Assembly (NCBI GenBank): GCA_002308595.1
Contig: DBWH01000038.1
Span: 1-17,948 of the forward strand
Direction of reading: 5' to 3'
DNA length: 17,948 nucleotides
Source: Mageeibacillus sp. UBA1243
Lineage (GTDB): Bacteria; Bacillota; Clostridia; UBA1212
Positions 1 through 8,900 of this stretch are shown here, piece by piece (the stretch's first letter is position 1; each line of letters begins with the position of its first letter). A model generated the notes under the pieces. The model was not told the DNA's origin, did no database searches, and worked only from the letters and a program-made list of their open reading frames with translations. The translations under genes and the position numbers were made by a program.

Positions 1-450
1 TACGACGACAAGCTCAACCGCGCGCTCTACAAGGCGCTGCAGGCATCCGGCACGCACCTCCAGAACTACGGAACGGTGTTTGCGACCATTGCCGACAAGG
101 ACAAAAACGAAGCGCTCCCGCTCATCAGGCGCTTCTATAACCTTGGCTTCAACATCCAGGCCACCGCGGGCACCGGCAGCTTCCTTAAGGAGAACGGAAT
201 CCGCACGCACGTGCTCGGAAAGATTTCGGACGGCAGCAGCGACATTCCGGACGCGATCAGGCAGGGACACATTGCCTATGTCATCAACACGAGGGACATC
301 GGCTCCATGGTCGAGGAGAGCGACGGCGTTGAGATCAGAAAGCTTTCGACCGAAACCAACACGACAATATTCACATCGCTCGACACCGTGAAAGTGCTCC
401 TTGACGTGCTCGAGGAGACGACTCTTACGATATCGACAATAGACTCCTGA
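1..450 (+). CDS. carB: carbamoyl phosphate synthase large subunit, C-terminal end (partial)
   Basis: Reading frame 1 is open from the first base to the TGA at 448-450, giving the last 149 residues of a protein whose start lies outside the window. This part is the MGS-like allosteric domain that binds regulatory nucleotides in CarB. It shows the ATAGTG segment (the phosphate-binding threonines of the E. coli ATHGT motif), a lysine in GKISDG (matching E. coli Lys993) and the YVINT strand (E. coli Asn1015/Thr1017). The upstream ADKDK matches the region of the UMP/IMP-binding Lys954. The enzyme makes carbamoyl phosphate from glutamine, bicarbonate and ATP for pyrimidine and arginine synthesis. 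The pyrimidine genes directly downstream suggest this is the pyrimidine copy. Conservation of the nucleotide-site residues suggests feedback control by UMP, which is inference from alignment by eye. Confidence 0.93.
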   Translation, partial: YDDKLNRALYKALQASGTHLQNYGTVFATIADKDKNEALPLIRRFYNLGFNIQATAGTGSFLKENGIRTHVLGKISDGSSDIPDAIRQGHIAYVINTRDIGSMVEESDGVEIRKLSTETNTTIFTSLDTVKVLLDVLEETTLTISTIDS

Positions 451-460
451 CAGCTGTCCC

Positions 461-469
461 TGATATAAT
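461..469 (+). promoter_or_regulatory. possible internal extended -10 promoter before pyrK
   Basis: The 53-base gap between carB and pyrK contains a perfect extended -10 (TG, one base, TATAAT) at 461-469. No convincing -35 is seen at the usual distance. Initiation would fall near 476, after an alternative upstream ATG at 471 but before the preferred pyrK start at 504. It could give extra transcription of the distal pyr genes; chance occurrence is possible. Confidence 0.35.
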
Positions 470-503
470 AATGGCGACAGAAAACCGAAAGGGATCATTA
501 CGG

Positions 504-1238
504 ATGAAAGACGGATTATTTACAACCGTATCGAACAGAAAAATCGCGCAGGACGTGTATCTGGCGGAGCTTTCGGGCGACACGTCTGAGATTAAAAATC
601 CGGGGCAGTTTGTGAACTTCGCAATCGACGGGCTCTACCTGAGAAGGCCTATTTCGGTCTGCGACTCGCGCGAAGGGCTGCTCACGGTAATCTACAAGGT
701 TGTCGGCAAGGGCACAGCCAGGATGTCTGAGGCGGTCCCCGGAGACACATTCAAGGTGCTGACGGGCCTCGGAAACGGCTACGACCTATCAAAGGCAGGG
801 GAGAGGCCGCTTCTCATTGGCGGCGGCGTGGGTGTTCCGCCCCTTTACCTGCTCGCGAAAAAGCTTGTTGAAAAAGGTGCAAAACCCTGCGTTGTCATGG
901 GCTTCAACTCGTCGGCGGACGTTTTCTTCGAGGATGAGTTTAAAAAGCTCGGATGCGAGATTAAAGTCACGACTGTTGACGGCTCGTACGGGCTTAAGGG
1001 CTTTGTGACCGACGCGCTGCCTTCAGATTACACATATTTCTACACCTGCGGACCGCTTCCGATGCTAAAAGCGGTATACCAAAAGACAAACACTTCGGGC
1101 CAGTTCAGCCTGGAGGAGAGGATGGGCTGCGGCTTCGGCGCCTGCATGGGCTGCAGCATCATGACGGCAAGCGGCCCCAAAAGGGTCTGCAAGGACGGAC
1201 CTGTTTTTGAAAAGGAGGATCTGCTGTGGAAGACTTAA
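504..1238 (+). CDS. pyrK: dihydroorotate dehydrogenase electron transfer subunit PyrK
   Basis: PyrK carries FAD and a [2Fe-2S] cluster and passes electrons from dihydroorotate oxidation in PyrD (class 1B) to NAD+. The 244-residue protein shows the flavin-binding RRPIS at 47-51, the glycine-rich GGGVGVPPL at 106-114 in the NAD/ferredoxin-reductase domain, and four cluster cysteines at 209, 214, 217 and 229 (C-x4-C-x2-C-x11-C). I chose ATG 504, which is preceded by a purine-rich SD (GAAAGGGA, 487-494). An in-frame ATG at 471 would add 11 residues but has no SD and would lie upstream of a start made by the putative promoter at 461-469. The 3' end overlaps pyrD by 13 bases, as expected for a coupled alpha2-beta2 partner. 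Confidence 0.95.
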   Translation: MKDGLFTTVSNRKIAQDVYLAELSGDTSEIKNPGQFVNFAIDGLYLRRPISVCDSREGLLTVIYKVVGKGTARMSEAVPGDTFKVLTGLGNGYDLSKAGERPLLIGGGVGVPPLYLLAKKLVEKGAKPCVVMGFNSSADVFFEDEFKKLGCEIKVTTVDGSYGLKGFVTDALPSDYTYFYTCGPLPMLKAVYQKTNTSGQFSLEERMGCGFGACMGCSIMTASGPKRVCKDGPVFEKEDLLWKT

Positions 1239-2137
1239 GAGTTACATTGTGCGGAACCGAGCTTTCAAATCCCGTCATCCCCGCGTCGGGAACGTTTGGC
1301 TTCGGCTACGAGTTTGCGGAGCTTTACGACATAAACGTGCTCGGAACGTTCTCCTTTAAAGGAACGACTAAAGAGCCAAGGTACGGGAACCCCCTTCCGC
1401 GCATTGCCGAGTGTGAAGCGGGCCTCATAAATTCGATAGGACTCCAGAACCCGGGTGTCGACAAGGTCATCTCAGAGGAACTTCCGAAGCTCAAAAAGTG
1501 CTTCTCAAAGCCCGTTATGGCCAATGTGAGCGGCTTTTCCGTTGAAGATTTCGTCGAAACTTGCGAAAAACTCGACAGGGAGCCCCAGGTCGGCTGGCTC
1601 GAGGTCAACGTGAGCTGCCCGAACGTTCACGGCGGCGGTATGATATTCGGAACAGACCCCAAAGCTGCTGCGGGAATCGTTGCGGCAGTCAAAAAGGCGG
1701 TCAAAAAGCCCGTTATCGTAAAGCTCTCGCCTAACGTCACAGACATAGTTTCAATAGCTCTTGCGTGCGAAGCGGCGGGCGCCGACGGAATCTGCCTCAT
1801 CAACACAATGCTCGGCATGAGAATCAACCTTAAAACCAGAAAGCCTGTTATCGCCAATAAAATGGGCGGCTTCTCAGGTCCCGCGGTCTTCCCCGTGGCC
1901 TTGAGAATGGTCTGGCAGGTATCTGATGCGGTGAAAGTGCCGGTTGTGGGATGCGGCGGCGTGTCTACGGCTGAGGACGTCATCGAGATGATGCTCGCGG
2001 GCGCCACGGCTGTCGAAGTCGGCTGCGCGAACCTTGTAAACCCGTTCGCCTGCCCTGAAATAATCGAAAATCTGCCCTCGGCGATGAAAAAATACGGTAT
2101 CACGAGGCTTGCGGATATTATCGGAGGTGCAAAATAA
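1226..2137 (+). CDS. pyrD: dihydroorotate dehydrogenase, class 1B catalytic subunit (PyrDB)
   Basis: This enzyme oxidises dihydroorotate to orotate using FMN. The 303-residue protein has the class 1 catalytic cysteine in NVSCPN (Cys131), the FMN/substrate segment FKGTT with Lys45, GLINSIGLQNPG at 67-78, KLSPN and a GCGGVSTAED phosphate-binding loop near the C-terminus. A cysteine, not serine, as catalytic base marks class 1 against membrane class 2, and the adjacent pyrK marks it as NAD-linked class 1B. It starts at GTG 1226 with a strong AAAGGAGGA SD at 1211-1219, inside pyrK. Its stop overlaps the pyrF start by one base (TAATG). The C-terminus IGGAK is encoded by the SD of the next gene. 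Confidence 0.95.
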   Translation: MEDLRVTLCGTELSNPVIPASGTFGFGYEFAELYDINVLGTFSFKGTTKEPRYGNPLPRIAECEAGLINSIGLQNPGVDKVISEELPKLKKCFSKPVMANVSGFSVEDFVETCEKLDREPQVGWLEVNVSCPNVHGGGMIFGTDPKAAAGIVAAVKKAVKKPVIVKLSPNVTDIVSIALACEAAGADGICLINTMLGMRINLKTRKPVIANKMGGFSGPAVFPVALRMVWQVSDAVKVPVVGCGGVSTAEDVIEMMLAGATAVEVGCANLVNPFACPEIIENLPSAMKKYGITRLADIIGGAK

Positions 2138-2844
2138 TGGCAAAAGACGTAATCGTCGCATGTGACTTTGCGGACGCGAAGACCACGATTGAATTCCTTG
2201 ACAAGTTCGAAAACAACGGCCGAAAACCGTTCGTGAAGATCGGAATGGAGCTCTATTACGCAGAGGGCCCCTCAATCGTGCGCGAGATCAAAGCGCGCGG
2301 CCACAGGATATTCCTTGACCTCAAGCTTCACGACATACCTAACACAGTGAAAAAGACAATGGCAGTGCTCTCAAGGCTTGACGTTGACATCACAAACCTC
2401 CACGCGGCGGGTACATCGGCAATGATGCGTGCGGCGCTTGAAGGACTCACGAGAGATGACGGTACGAGACCTCTTCTCATCGCCGTGACTCAGCTCACAT
2501 CAACCGACAGGGAGGCGCTCGAAAACGAGATACTCATAAAAGAGCCGATGGAAAACGTTGTCATGAGCTACGCAGAAAACGCCAAAAACTCCGGCCTTGA
2601 CGGAGTGGTGTGCTCGCCTCTTGAAGCCGCCAAGGTGCACGAGGTCTGCGGCAAATCATTTTTGACAGTAACGCCGGGCGTCAGATTCGCCGACGGCGAC
2701 AAAGGAGATCAGAAGCGCGTCATGACCCCGCATGAAGCGAGGGAACAGGGCGCCGACTATATAGTTATGGGACGGCCGATAACGGCTGCGGCGGATCCGT
2801 GCGCGGCATACATGAGAGCTGTTCACGAGTTTTTGGAGGAATGA
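2137..2844 (+). CDS. pyrF: orotidine 5'-phosphate decarboxylase
   Basis: PyrF decarboxylates OMP to UMP, the last step of de novo UMP synthesis. The 235-residue length is usual for the short bacterial type. The catalytic charge network is visible as Lys34 (VKIGMEL) and Asp61, Lys63, Asp66 in FLDLKLHDIP; Asp10 in VACDF is also conserved. The C-terminal TPGVR and MGRPI segments bind the phosphate. ATG 2137 overlaps the pyrD stop and has the SD CGGAGGTG at 2122-2129. pyrE follows after a single base. Confidence 0.96.
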   Translation: MAKDVIVACDFADAKTTIEFLDKFENNGRKPFVKIGMELYYAEGPSIVREIKARGHRIFLDLKLHDIPNTVKKTMAVLSRLDVDITNLHAAGTSAMMRAALEGLTRDDGTRPLLIAVTQLTSTDREALENEILIKEPMENVVMSYAENAKNSGLDGVVCSPLEAAKVHEVCGKSFLTVTPGVRFADGDKGDQKRVMTPHEAREQGADYIVMGRPITAAADPCAAYMRAVHEFLEE

Positions 2845-2845
2845 A

Positions 2846-3493
2846 ATGACTGAAAGAGAGAGACTTATTGCGGCCGACCTTTTGAAGATAAAAGCGGTTT
2901 TTTTCAGGCCTGAGGAGCCTTTTACGTGGGCGAGCGGAATCAAAAGCCCCGTCTACTGCGACAACAGACTCACTCTCACGGCCCCCGATGTAAGAAACGA
3001 CGTTGAAAACGCGCTCGCTGAAGCCGTCAGGGAATACTACCCGGACGCCGAGGTTCTTATGGGAACATCCACAGCGGGAATCGCGCACGCGGCCATCACG
3101 GGACACATTCTCGGCCTGCCGATGGGCTACGTCCGCTCGGGCGCAAAGGACCACGGACGCGGCAACCAGATTGAAGGCAGACTCGACAAGGGCGCCAAAA
3201 CGGTCGTCATCGAGGACCTCATTTCAACAGGCGGAAGCGTTATCGAGGTTGTGAACGTGCTTCGCGAGGCGGGCGCGGAAGTCCTTGGCGTGGTCTCGAT
3301 TTTCACCTATAACATGGCAAAAGGTTTCGAGAGACTTGAAGCCGCCAATGTGGAAAACCACTCGCTCACGAACTTCGACGTCATTGCCGAGGTCGCAGCG
3401 GAAGAGGGTTACGTGAGCCGCGAGGACGTTGAGCGCCTGATCAAATTCAGAAACAATCCGCAGGACGAGTCCTGGATCGGAGGTGCAAAATGA
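2846..3493 (+). CDS. pyrE: orotate phosphoribosyltransferase
   Basis: PyrE joins orotate to PRPP to give OMP. The 215-residue protein has the type I phosphoribosyltransferase signature [12 protein letters not shown] at about 120-131 (PRPP-binding acidic pair and TGG loop). It also has the flexible catalytic loop with Lys101 and His103 in [15 protein letters not shown] 2846 follows the SD TTGGAGGA at 2833-2840. The stop overlaps the pyrB start as ATGA. The C-terminus reads IGGAK, the same five residues that end PyrD, because both stretches double as the next gene's SD. pyrF-pyrE adjacency places OMP production and use side by side. Confidence 0.96.
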   Translation: MTERERLIAADLLKIKAVFFRPEEPFTWASGIKSPVYCDNRLTLTAPDVRNDVENALAEAVREYYPDAEVLMGTSTAGIAHAAITGHILGLPMGYVRSGAKDHGRGNQIEGRLDKGAKTVVIEDLISTGGSVIEVVNVLREAGAEVLGVVSIFTYNMAKGFERLEAANVENHSLTNFDVIAEVAAEEGYVSREDVERLIKFRNNPQDESWIGGAK

Positions 3494-4413
3494 GAGGTGT
3501 CATAGATATACTTGACCTCTCGGTCGCCGAGGTTGATCAGATGATCAGTACCGCCTGCGACATTATAGACAATCCGGAAAAGTATTCGCAGATCTGCAGG
3601 GGCAAAAAGCTTGCAACTCTCTTCTTCGAGCCCTCGACGCGTACAAGGCTGAGCTTTGAGGCCGCAATGTATGAGCTTGGCGGTAACGTGCTCTCAGTGG
3701 CAAGTGCGGATTCGTCATCTGCCGCCAAGGGCGAGAGCGTTTCTGACACCGCGCGTGTTGTCTCCTGCTACGCCGACATCATCGCGATGAGACACCCGAA
3801 GGAGGGCGCGGCTTTCGTGGCATCCAAAAACGCTTCGGTGCCGGTCATCAACGCGGGCGACGGCGGACACTGCCACCCGACGCAGACGCTTGCCGATCTT
3901 TTGACTATATTCAGGGAAAAGGGACGCCTTGGCGATATCACCGTGGGCCTCTGCGGAGACCTGAAATTCGGCAGGACCGTCCACAGCCTGATCAATGCTC
4001 TTTCGCGCTACGAGGGTGTGAAGTTTGTGCTGATCTCGCCCGAGGAGCTGAAGCTTCCGTCGTACGTCAAAAACGACGTGCTTAAGAGAAAGGGCATCCC
4101 TTACAAGCAGACCACGGACCTTCTTGAGGCCATGCCGGAGCTCGACGTTCTTTACATGACGAGGGTCCAGCGCGAGCGCTTCTTCAACGAGGAGGACTAC
4201 CTCAGACTGAAGGACAGCTACATTCTGACGCCCGAGAAACTCAAAACCGCCAAGGCAGACGCGATTGTAATGCATCCGCTGCCGCGCGTGAACGAGATTA
4301 GCGTTGCCGTCGACAGCGACCCGCGTGCGTGCTACTTCAAGCAGGTGCTTAACGGCAAGTACATGAGAATGGCTCTCATCCTTATGCTTCTGAAGGAGGC
4401 GGGAACGATATGA
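3490..4413 (+). CDS. pyrB: aspartate carbamoyltransferase catalytic chain
   Basis: PyrB condenses carbamoyl phosphate with aspartate, the committed step of pyrimidine synthesis. The 307-residue length is typical. The carbamoyl-phosphate loop [13 protein letters not shown] (Ser49-Thr50-Arg51-Thr52-Arg53) is intact. So are the 80s loop SSAAKGES with Lys80, the HPTQTLADL helix (His129) and the HPLPR motif at 262-266. These separate it from ornithine carbamoyltransferase. ATG 3490 overlaps pyrE's stop and has a GGAGGTG SD at 3479-3485. It overlaps pyrI by four bases (ATGA), consistent with a catalytic/regulatory holoenzyme made in balance. Confidence 0.97.
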   Translation: MRGVIDILDLSVAEVDQMISTACDIIDNPEKYSQICRGKKLATLFFEPSTRTRLSFEAAMYELGGNVLSVASADSSSAAKGESVSDTARVVSCYADIIAMRHPKEGAAFVASKNASVPVINAGDGGHCHPTQTLADLLTIFREKGRLGDITVGLCGDLKFGRTVHSLINALSRYEGVKFVLISPEELKLPSYVKNDVLKRKGIPYKQTTDLLEAMPELDVLYMTRVQRERFFNEEDYLRLKDSYILTPEKLKTAKADAIVMHPLPRVNEISVAVDSDPRACYFKQVLNGKYMRMALILMLLKEAGTI

Positions 4414-4838
4414 CAGTTGACTCAATCAAAAACGGAGTGGTCATAGACCACATCACAGCCGGCAAGGGCATGCAGATCTACGAGCTTCTCGGCCTCGGCA
4501 GCCTTGACGTGACGGTCGCAATCATGAAGAACGTCTCCAGCACGAAGCTCGGCCGCAAGGACATTATAAAAATCGACGGCGACGTTGAGATAAACCTTGA
4601 CGTCATCGGCTACGTAGACCCGTGCGCAACCGTCAACATCATCAGGAACAGCTCGCTCGTCGAGAAAAAGTCAATCGACATGCCTGTCCTTCTGACGGAC
4701 GTCATCAAGTGCAAAAACCCCCGCTGCATAACCACAACGGAGCAGGAACTGCCGCACGTGTTCAGGCTTGCCGACCGCGAAAACCACGTCTACCGCTGCA
4801 TCTACTGCGAGACAAAGGGCGAGGCCAAAAAAGGCTGA
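4410..4838 (+). CDS. pyrI: aspartate carbamoyltransferase regulatory chain
   Basis: PyrI binds nucleotide effectors and holds PyrB trimers together in the ATCase holoenzyme. The 142-residue protein is slightly shorter than E. coli PyrI (153). The N-terminal allosteric domain begins with a recognisable [15 protein letters not shown] segment. The C-terminal zinc domain has all four ligands, Cys101, Cys106, Cys130 and Cys133, with the same x4/x23/x2 spacing as E. coli. It is the last gene of the operon: it overlaps pyrB and is followed by a strong hairpin. A feedback-regulated ATCase is therefore predicted here, unlike the unregulated B. subtilis enzyme. Confidence 0.96.
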   Translation: MTVDSIKNGVVIDHITAGKGMQIYELLGLGSLDVTVAIMKNVSSTKLGRKDIIKIDGDVEINLDVIGYVDPCATVNIIRNSSLVEKKSIDMPVLLTDVIKCKNPRCITTTEQELPHVFRLADRENHVYRCIYCETKGEAKKG

Positions 4839-4870
4839 GACTCAGGCGGACTCGCCAATACATAAAACGG

Positions 4871-4916
4871 GCACCGCCCGCGGCTTTTTTCCCTGAGCCG
4901 CGGGCGGTGCGTTTTT
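4871..4916. terminator. bidirectional rho-independent terminator between pyrI and the convergent radical SAM gene
   Basis: A perfect 14-bp GC-rich stem pairs 4871-4884 with 4897-4910 across a 12-base loop. On the plus strand it is followed by a T tract at 4912-4916. Read from the minus strand, the stem is followed after CCG by TTTT. It ends the pyr operon and probably also the lipoprotein/radical SAM operon, whose last stop is at 4919. Confidence 0.9.
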
Positions 4917-4918
4917 GT

Positions 4919-5902
4919 TCAGCAATAATATTTTCCCTGATAAGTGTCCCGCTCCGCCATCCGCCTTGCGATGGTGTTGAGGACCCGCTTTTTGTCACCG
5001 GACCACATTGGCGACAGAAGTATCTTTTTCGGGGCGTCGCCGGTTATCCTGTGGACCGCCATGTCCTTCGGAAGGTGCTCGATTATGTCGCAGACGGTGT
5101 CCGCGTACTCTTCAAGGGCCTGCTCCCTGAAAAGCCCTTTTTTGTAGGACCCGGCAAGCCGTGTGCCCTCCATAACGTGGAGCATGTGAATTTTTATGCC
5201 GTCCGGCCTTGCGGAACTTATGAATTCCGCGGTTTTGAGAATGTTTTCCCTGCTTTCAAGCATCAGTTCGTGACCGTCCCTGTCCCTGCCGTATTCGGGA
5301 GGGCAGGGGAGTCCCACAATCATGTGAAGCACCGTACCTATGCCTGCGTCTTTTAGGATTTCAATGGTTTCCTTGTATTTTTCCGTGAGACACTTCCTGT
5401 TGTGAAACTCCGCAACTGTGTCATCAGCAGTCTGAAGTCCCATCTCCACGGTCACAGGCTTTATCTCAGCAAGCTCTTTTAAAAGTTCGAGCACATCCTC
5501 CGATACGGTGTCCGGCCTGGTGGCAAGGGCAAGCTCCGCTGCCAGCGGGTGGTTTATTGCCGCAAAATAGCGTTCCCGCAGCAGGACTGCGGGGGCGTAT
5601 GTGGCAGAATAGCTTTGAAAATAGGGGATAAACAGGGGCTTTTCGGTGTTTTTCAGCTTGGCGGAGACCTTGCCTATTGCATCCGTGATAGCTTTGTTTA
5701 TGCCTTCTGCGGAAAAGTCGGCCCCTTTTGAGGCAAAGTCGCCGCTGCCTCCCGCAGAGCAAAAGCTGCATCCAAGGGAGGAGAGGGTGCCGTCCCGGTT
5801 GGGGCAGGTGGTGCCGGATTCAAGGGCAAGCTTGTAGACTTTGGTGCCGTACTTTTCCCGGAGCACATTGCTTATTGAGTTGTATCTGTCGGAAAGCTGC
5901 AT
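4919..5902 (-). CDS. radical SAM protein, YhcC/TIGR01212-type
   Basis: This is a predicted cytosolic [4Fe-4S] radical SAM protein of 327 residues. The cluster cysteines are Cys33, Cys45 and Cys48 in CPNRDG...GCSFC, the long C-x11-C-x2-C spacing typical of the YhcC/YtqA group rather than the common CxxxCxxC. A GGSGDF segment follows, and later VEMGLQT, MIVGLPCP and KIHMLHV strands match a TIM-barrel radical SAM core. The reaction of the family is not firmly known to me. The frame is open for 49 more codons upstream, but that extension lies inside the lipoprotein gene and looks non-homologous. ATG at 5902 gives the family-like N-terminus RYNSISNVLREKYG. The start lies 8 bases after the lipoprotein stop with no clear SD, so translation may be coupled. 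Confidence 0.88.
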   Translation of the reverse strand: MQLSDRYNSISNVLREKYGTKVYKLALESGTTCPNRDGTLSSLGCSFCSAGGSGDFASKGADFSAEGINKAITDAIGKVSAKLKNTEKPLFIPYFQSYSATYAPAVLLRERYFAAINHPLAAELALATRPDTVSEDVLELLKELAEIKPVTVEMGLQTADDTVAEFHNRKCLTEKYKETIEILKDAGIGTVLHMIVGLPCPPEYGRDRDGHELMLESRENILKTAEFISSARPDGIKIHMLHVMEGTRLAGSYKKGLFREQALEEYADTVCDIIEHLPKDMAVHRITGDAPKKILLSPMWSGDKKRVLNTIARRMAERDTYQGKYYC

Positions 5903-5910
5903 TGGCGGTT

Positions 5911-8900
5911 TCAGGCCTCGACCCTGAAGGTTCTGGGGGTGCCCTCGGTCATTGTCACTGCGAAGCTGTAGGTGAATGTGCCGTCGCTGCAGTAGGAAAC
6001 AAAGTAACCGTCGTAGCCGAGAGAAGAAGCTATCTGATAGGGCACCCAATCTCCGCCTATTTTTTCGTAGATCCTGGGAACGGTGAGGCTTTCAAAACCA
6101 GAGGCGACGACAGTGACGTTGTGGTCCCGCTCCCAGAAGGACTTGTAGTCGGTGTACTCCTTGGTAGCGTAGCCCGGGAGGTCTCTTACGTTGTTAAGAC
6201 CGCCGGAAATTGTGAATTCCAGGGACTTGCCGTCGTCGGTGGCAACGGTGGGGACTATGTCGTCCGGGAGGACTGTGCCCTTGGCGGCGTCGATTTTAAT
6301 GGGATTTTTCAGGGTGTTTTCACGGACCATGCGCACATTGGCGTCATCCTCGGAAAAATAGGTGCCCCATGGCATCAGTATGCACGTAAACCTTATATGG
6401 TCGCCTTTTTTGAAGGTGGTCTTTCCCGTGAGATCAAGGGTAAACGCCGCCGTGCCGCTGCCTTCACGCACCACGAAACCGCCTGTGTATGGCTTGCCGC
6501 CAATGACAATGTCGCTGGACTTGAGTATGAAGGAAAGGTTGGAACTGCTGTCGGACCTGACGTAGGCGCCCGGTGTGGAAGTGACTTTATGGAAGTAGTC
6601 AAAGTAAGGGAAGTCGGTGCCCAGCTTTATGACTCTCACCGAGTCGAGGGACGCGTCTTCGATGACCGGATTGTTGCTGCTGTCAAGGTAGCCGAACTTT
6701 TCATAGGGCTGGCTCATGGCGTAGAGCACCATATTCTCCGTCACGTTGTCGATGGTGACATCGCCAAGGAACTCGTAGTCAACCTCATAGTAGGCCCTGT
6801 TCTCGTCGGTGTCAGGCATCTCCACGTGCCTGTAGGTCTCGTATACCTTGCCGTCGTAGGACAGATAGTTGAGAGTGATGTCCGCCAGTGTGGGACCGCT
6901 TGAAGATATGACTGTGCGGCCCGTGTTTTCGTAGGAACTGAAGTTGCCGTCAGCGTCCGTGTAGCGGAGGAAAAGGTGGGTGCCGTTGTTCGAGTGCTGG
7001 GGCTGCTGGCCGAACTTGACCTTGACTCCCGTGGGATTGCCGTTTGCGTCAACTTCCTCCACATAATCGTCTGCCCAGTATGGCGCGGAAAGTCCCCTGT
7101 GGTCCGGAAGTCTTGTCTCCGCACAGTAGAGGTGGATGCAGTTCGTCTCTGTGACGCCAAGGGACAGGTGGTAGTAAGCCGAGTGGAACCTTATGGATGT
7201 GACCTGCTTGAGGCGGTAGTTGCCCCACTGCTCGTAAAGGTCGCAGAGGGTGACTGTGTTGTCAGTGCCGCTGCCCACCACCATGGGGAACACCGAAAGA
7301 CCGTATGAGTAGCTGTCGTTGTCGGTGTAGAAGAGCTCTTCGCCGTCGTGGGCAAAGTTCTTGCAGGCCTCAACCGTCACGGGGAGAAGCACTCCGTCCT
7401 TGTCCAGAAGCACTGCGCATTCAAGACATCCGCTGTCCGGGGTCTCGCCAATGATATACACCGTGCGTTTTGCGCCTTCATCGTTAACGCTGAATTTGAC
7501 TTTGTGCTCGTTAAGAGGATTATTGTAGGGATCGTCGAAACCGCCGGGGCCCGTTATATTAAGTTTGTAGGCTCCTGTCAGCTGGTCGTAGCCCTTGTAG
7601 GATGATTTTTTCGAGGATCCGGAGGCGTCCACCGTTACATCCAAAGGAATGCGCTCATAGTAGGCTGCCTCAAGAAATGCGGAAAAATCGTGGTTCTCGT
7701 CGTTGTAGATGCGGCAGGCGGTGTAAATGCTGCCGCCTTTCTTGACTTTTTTACCGTTTACAGCCAGTTCCTGTGTGATGACATAATCACCGTCTTCCAG
7801 TTTTACGGTGAGCTTTCCCGCATACTTTTCGTCGGTTCCGAGTATTATTCCGAAAATTCCGGCATCTTTTATGTCAAATCCCGTATAAGCGGCGGTTTCC
7901 CAGTCCACCTCGTCAAGCGAGTAATGGGGCCCGTTGCTGTCGTTAACCACGAACTTGTCAACGGTATCCGCGGCAATTCTTGTAACCGTTCCCACGGAGC
8001 TCACCGAAGTTGTGGCATCTGTCGCAACGTATCTCACATTCTCGTGAATTTTGTCCGAATAAACGTTGTAATTGATATCAAGCATGAAGGGAGGTATGTC
8101 CTCTGAAAGCTTCACCATCGAGAAATCTTTAACATATATTTCTTCGCCCACGGCGCCTCCGCAGTCAAGGCGGAACTGTGAAATGTAGCCCTTCAGATTC
8201 TCGTTGTTGTCAAAATATACAACGTAAGAGTGGTATTCGTTGTCGGATATGAGTTTAAAGCTCATATGAGCTTCAGCGACAAATGTGGTGAGCTTGTTGG
8301 CAACGTAGTAGATTTCGCAGCCGTTTGCAGCGGAGCATTTCAGCGTGACAACGAACGCATCGTAATCATCGACCTTGTATGTGTTTGCCGGAACTCTGAA
8401 GCACATGTAGGGATCGTAAGTGCTTTTCACAACGAATTTGTATGACCCGTCAGCCTCCTTCACAGGCTTTTCCATGTCGTTTGCTATGAAGCAGTCGTCA
8501 ATGGAGAGCTCTGCCTTGTCAACGTAATCCCCCTCGCCTCCGGAGGCGAACATGTGGTCCAAAATGTGAAGGTTGTAGTAGTAGATGCCCTGGTCGTAGA
8601 GGTTTGCCCTGGAAAGAGTGGACCCGCAGAAGAACGTCTTACCCGTGTTCATGGTGACGAAAGAGTCCATGGTGTTGGAAATGTACTCCTTGCCCTTGGT
8701 GTTCTGAAGGGACTTGAGCCCGCTGAACCCGCCCTGAGGGGAGAGGGAATACTCAAGCCTCGAAACCGCATTCTCGAGAATATATGAGGACCTCCCGTTG
8801 CTGTCGTAGTACCCGTTCACCGTGTTGGCAAGCGCTGCGGCGGTGGTTATCGTGTCCCCGTAGGGCCCCGTGTAGTCCTTGTAGACGACAGGCTCCTGGG

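Noticed and set aside
471..503. Longer PyrK starting at ATG 471
   Set aside because: No SD precedes it, the added residues are unlike PyrK N-termini, and ATG 504 has a well-placed SD.
3715..4425. 236-codon open frame on the minus strand opposite pyrB
   Set aside because: Antisense shadow of a clearly intact pyrB; no start signals or recognisable domain.
4622..5356. 244-codon open frame on the plus strand running from pyrI through the terminator
   Set aside because: It is out of frame with pyrI, crosses the strong terminator hairpin, and its product is Arg/Pro/His-rich without motifs.
5903..6049. N-terminal extension of the radical SAM protein
   Set aside because: The extra 49 codons overlap the lipoprotein coding end and do not resemble the family; ATG 5902 gives the expected start.
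5728..6903. 391-codon open frame on the plus strand
   Set aside because: It lies antisense across the radical SAM gene and the 3' part of the lipoprotein, has no SD, and its translation shows no family motif. It is a compositional shadow.
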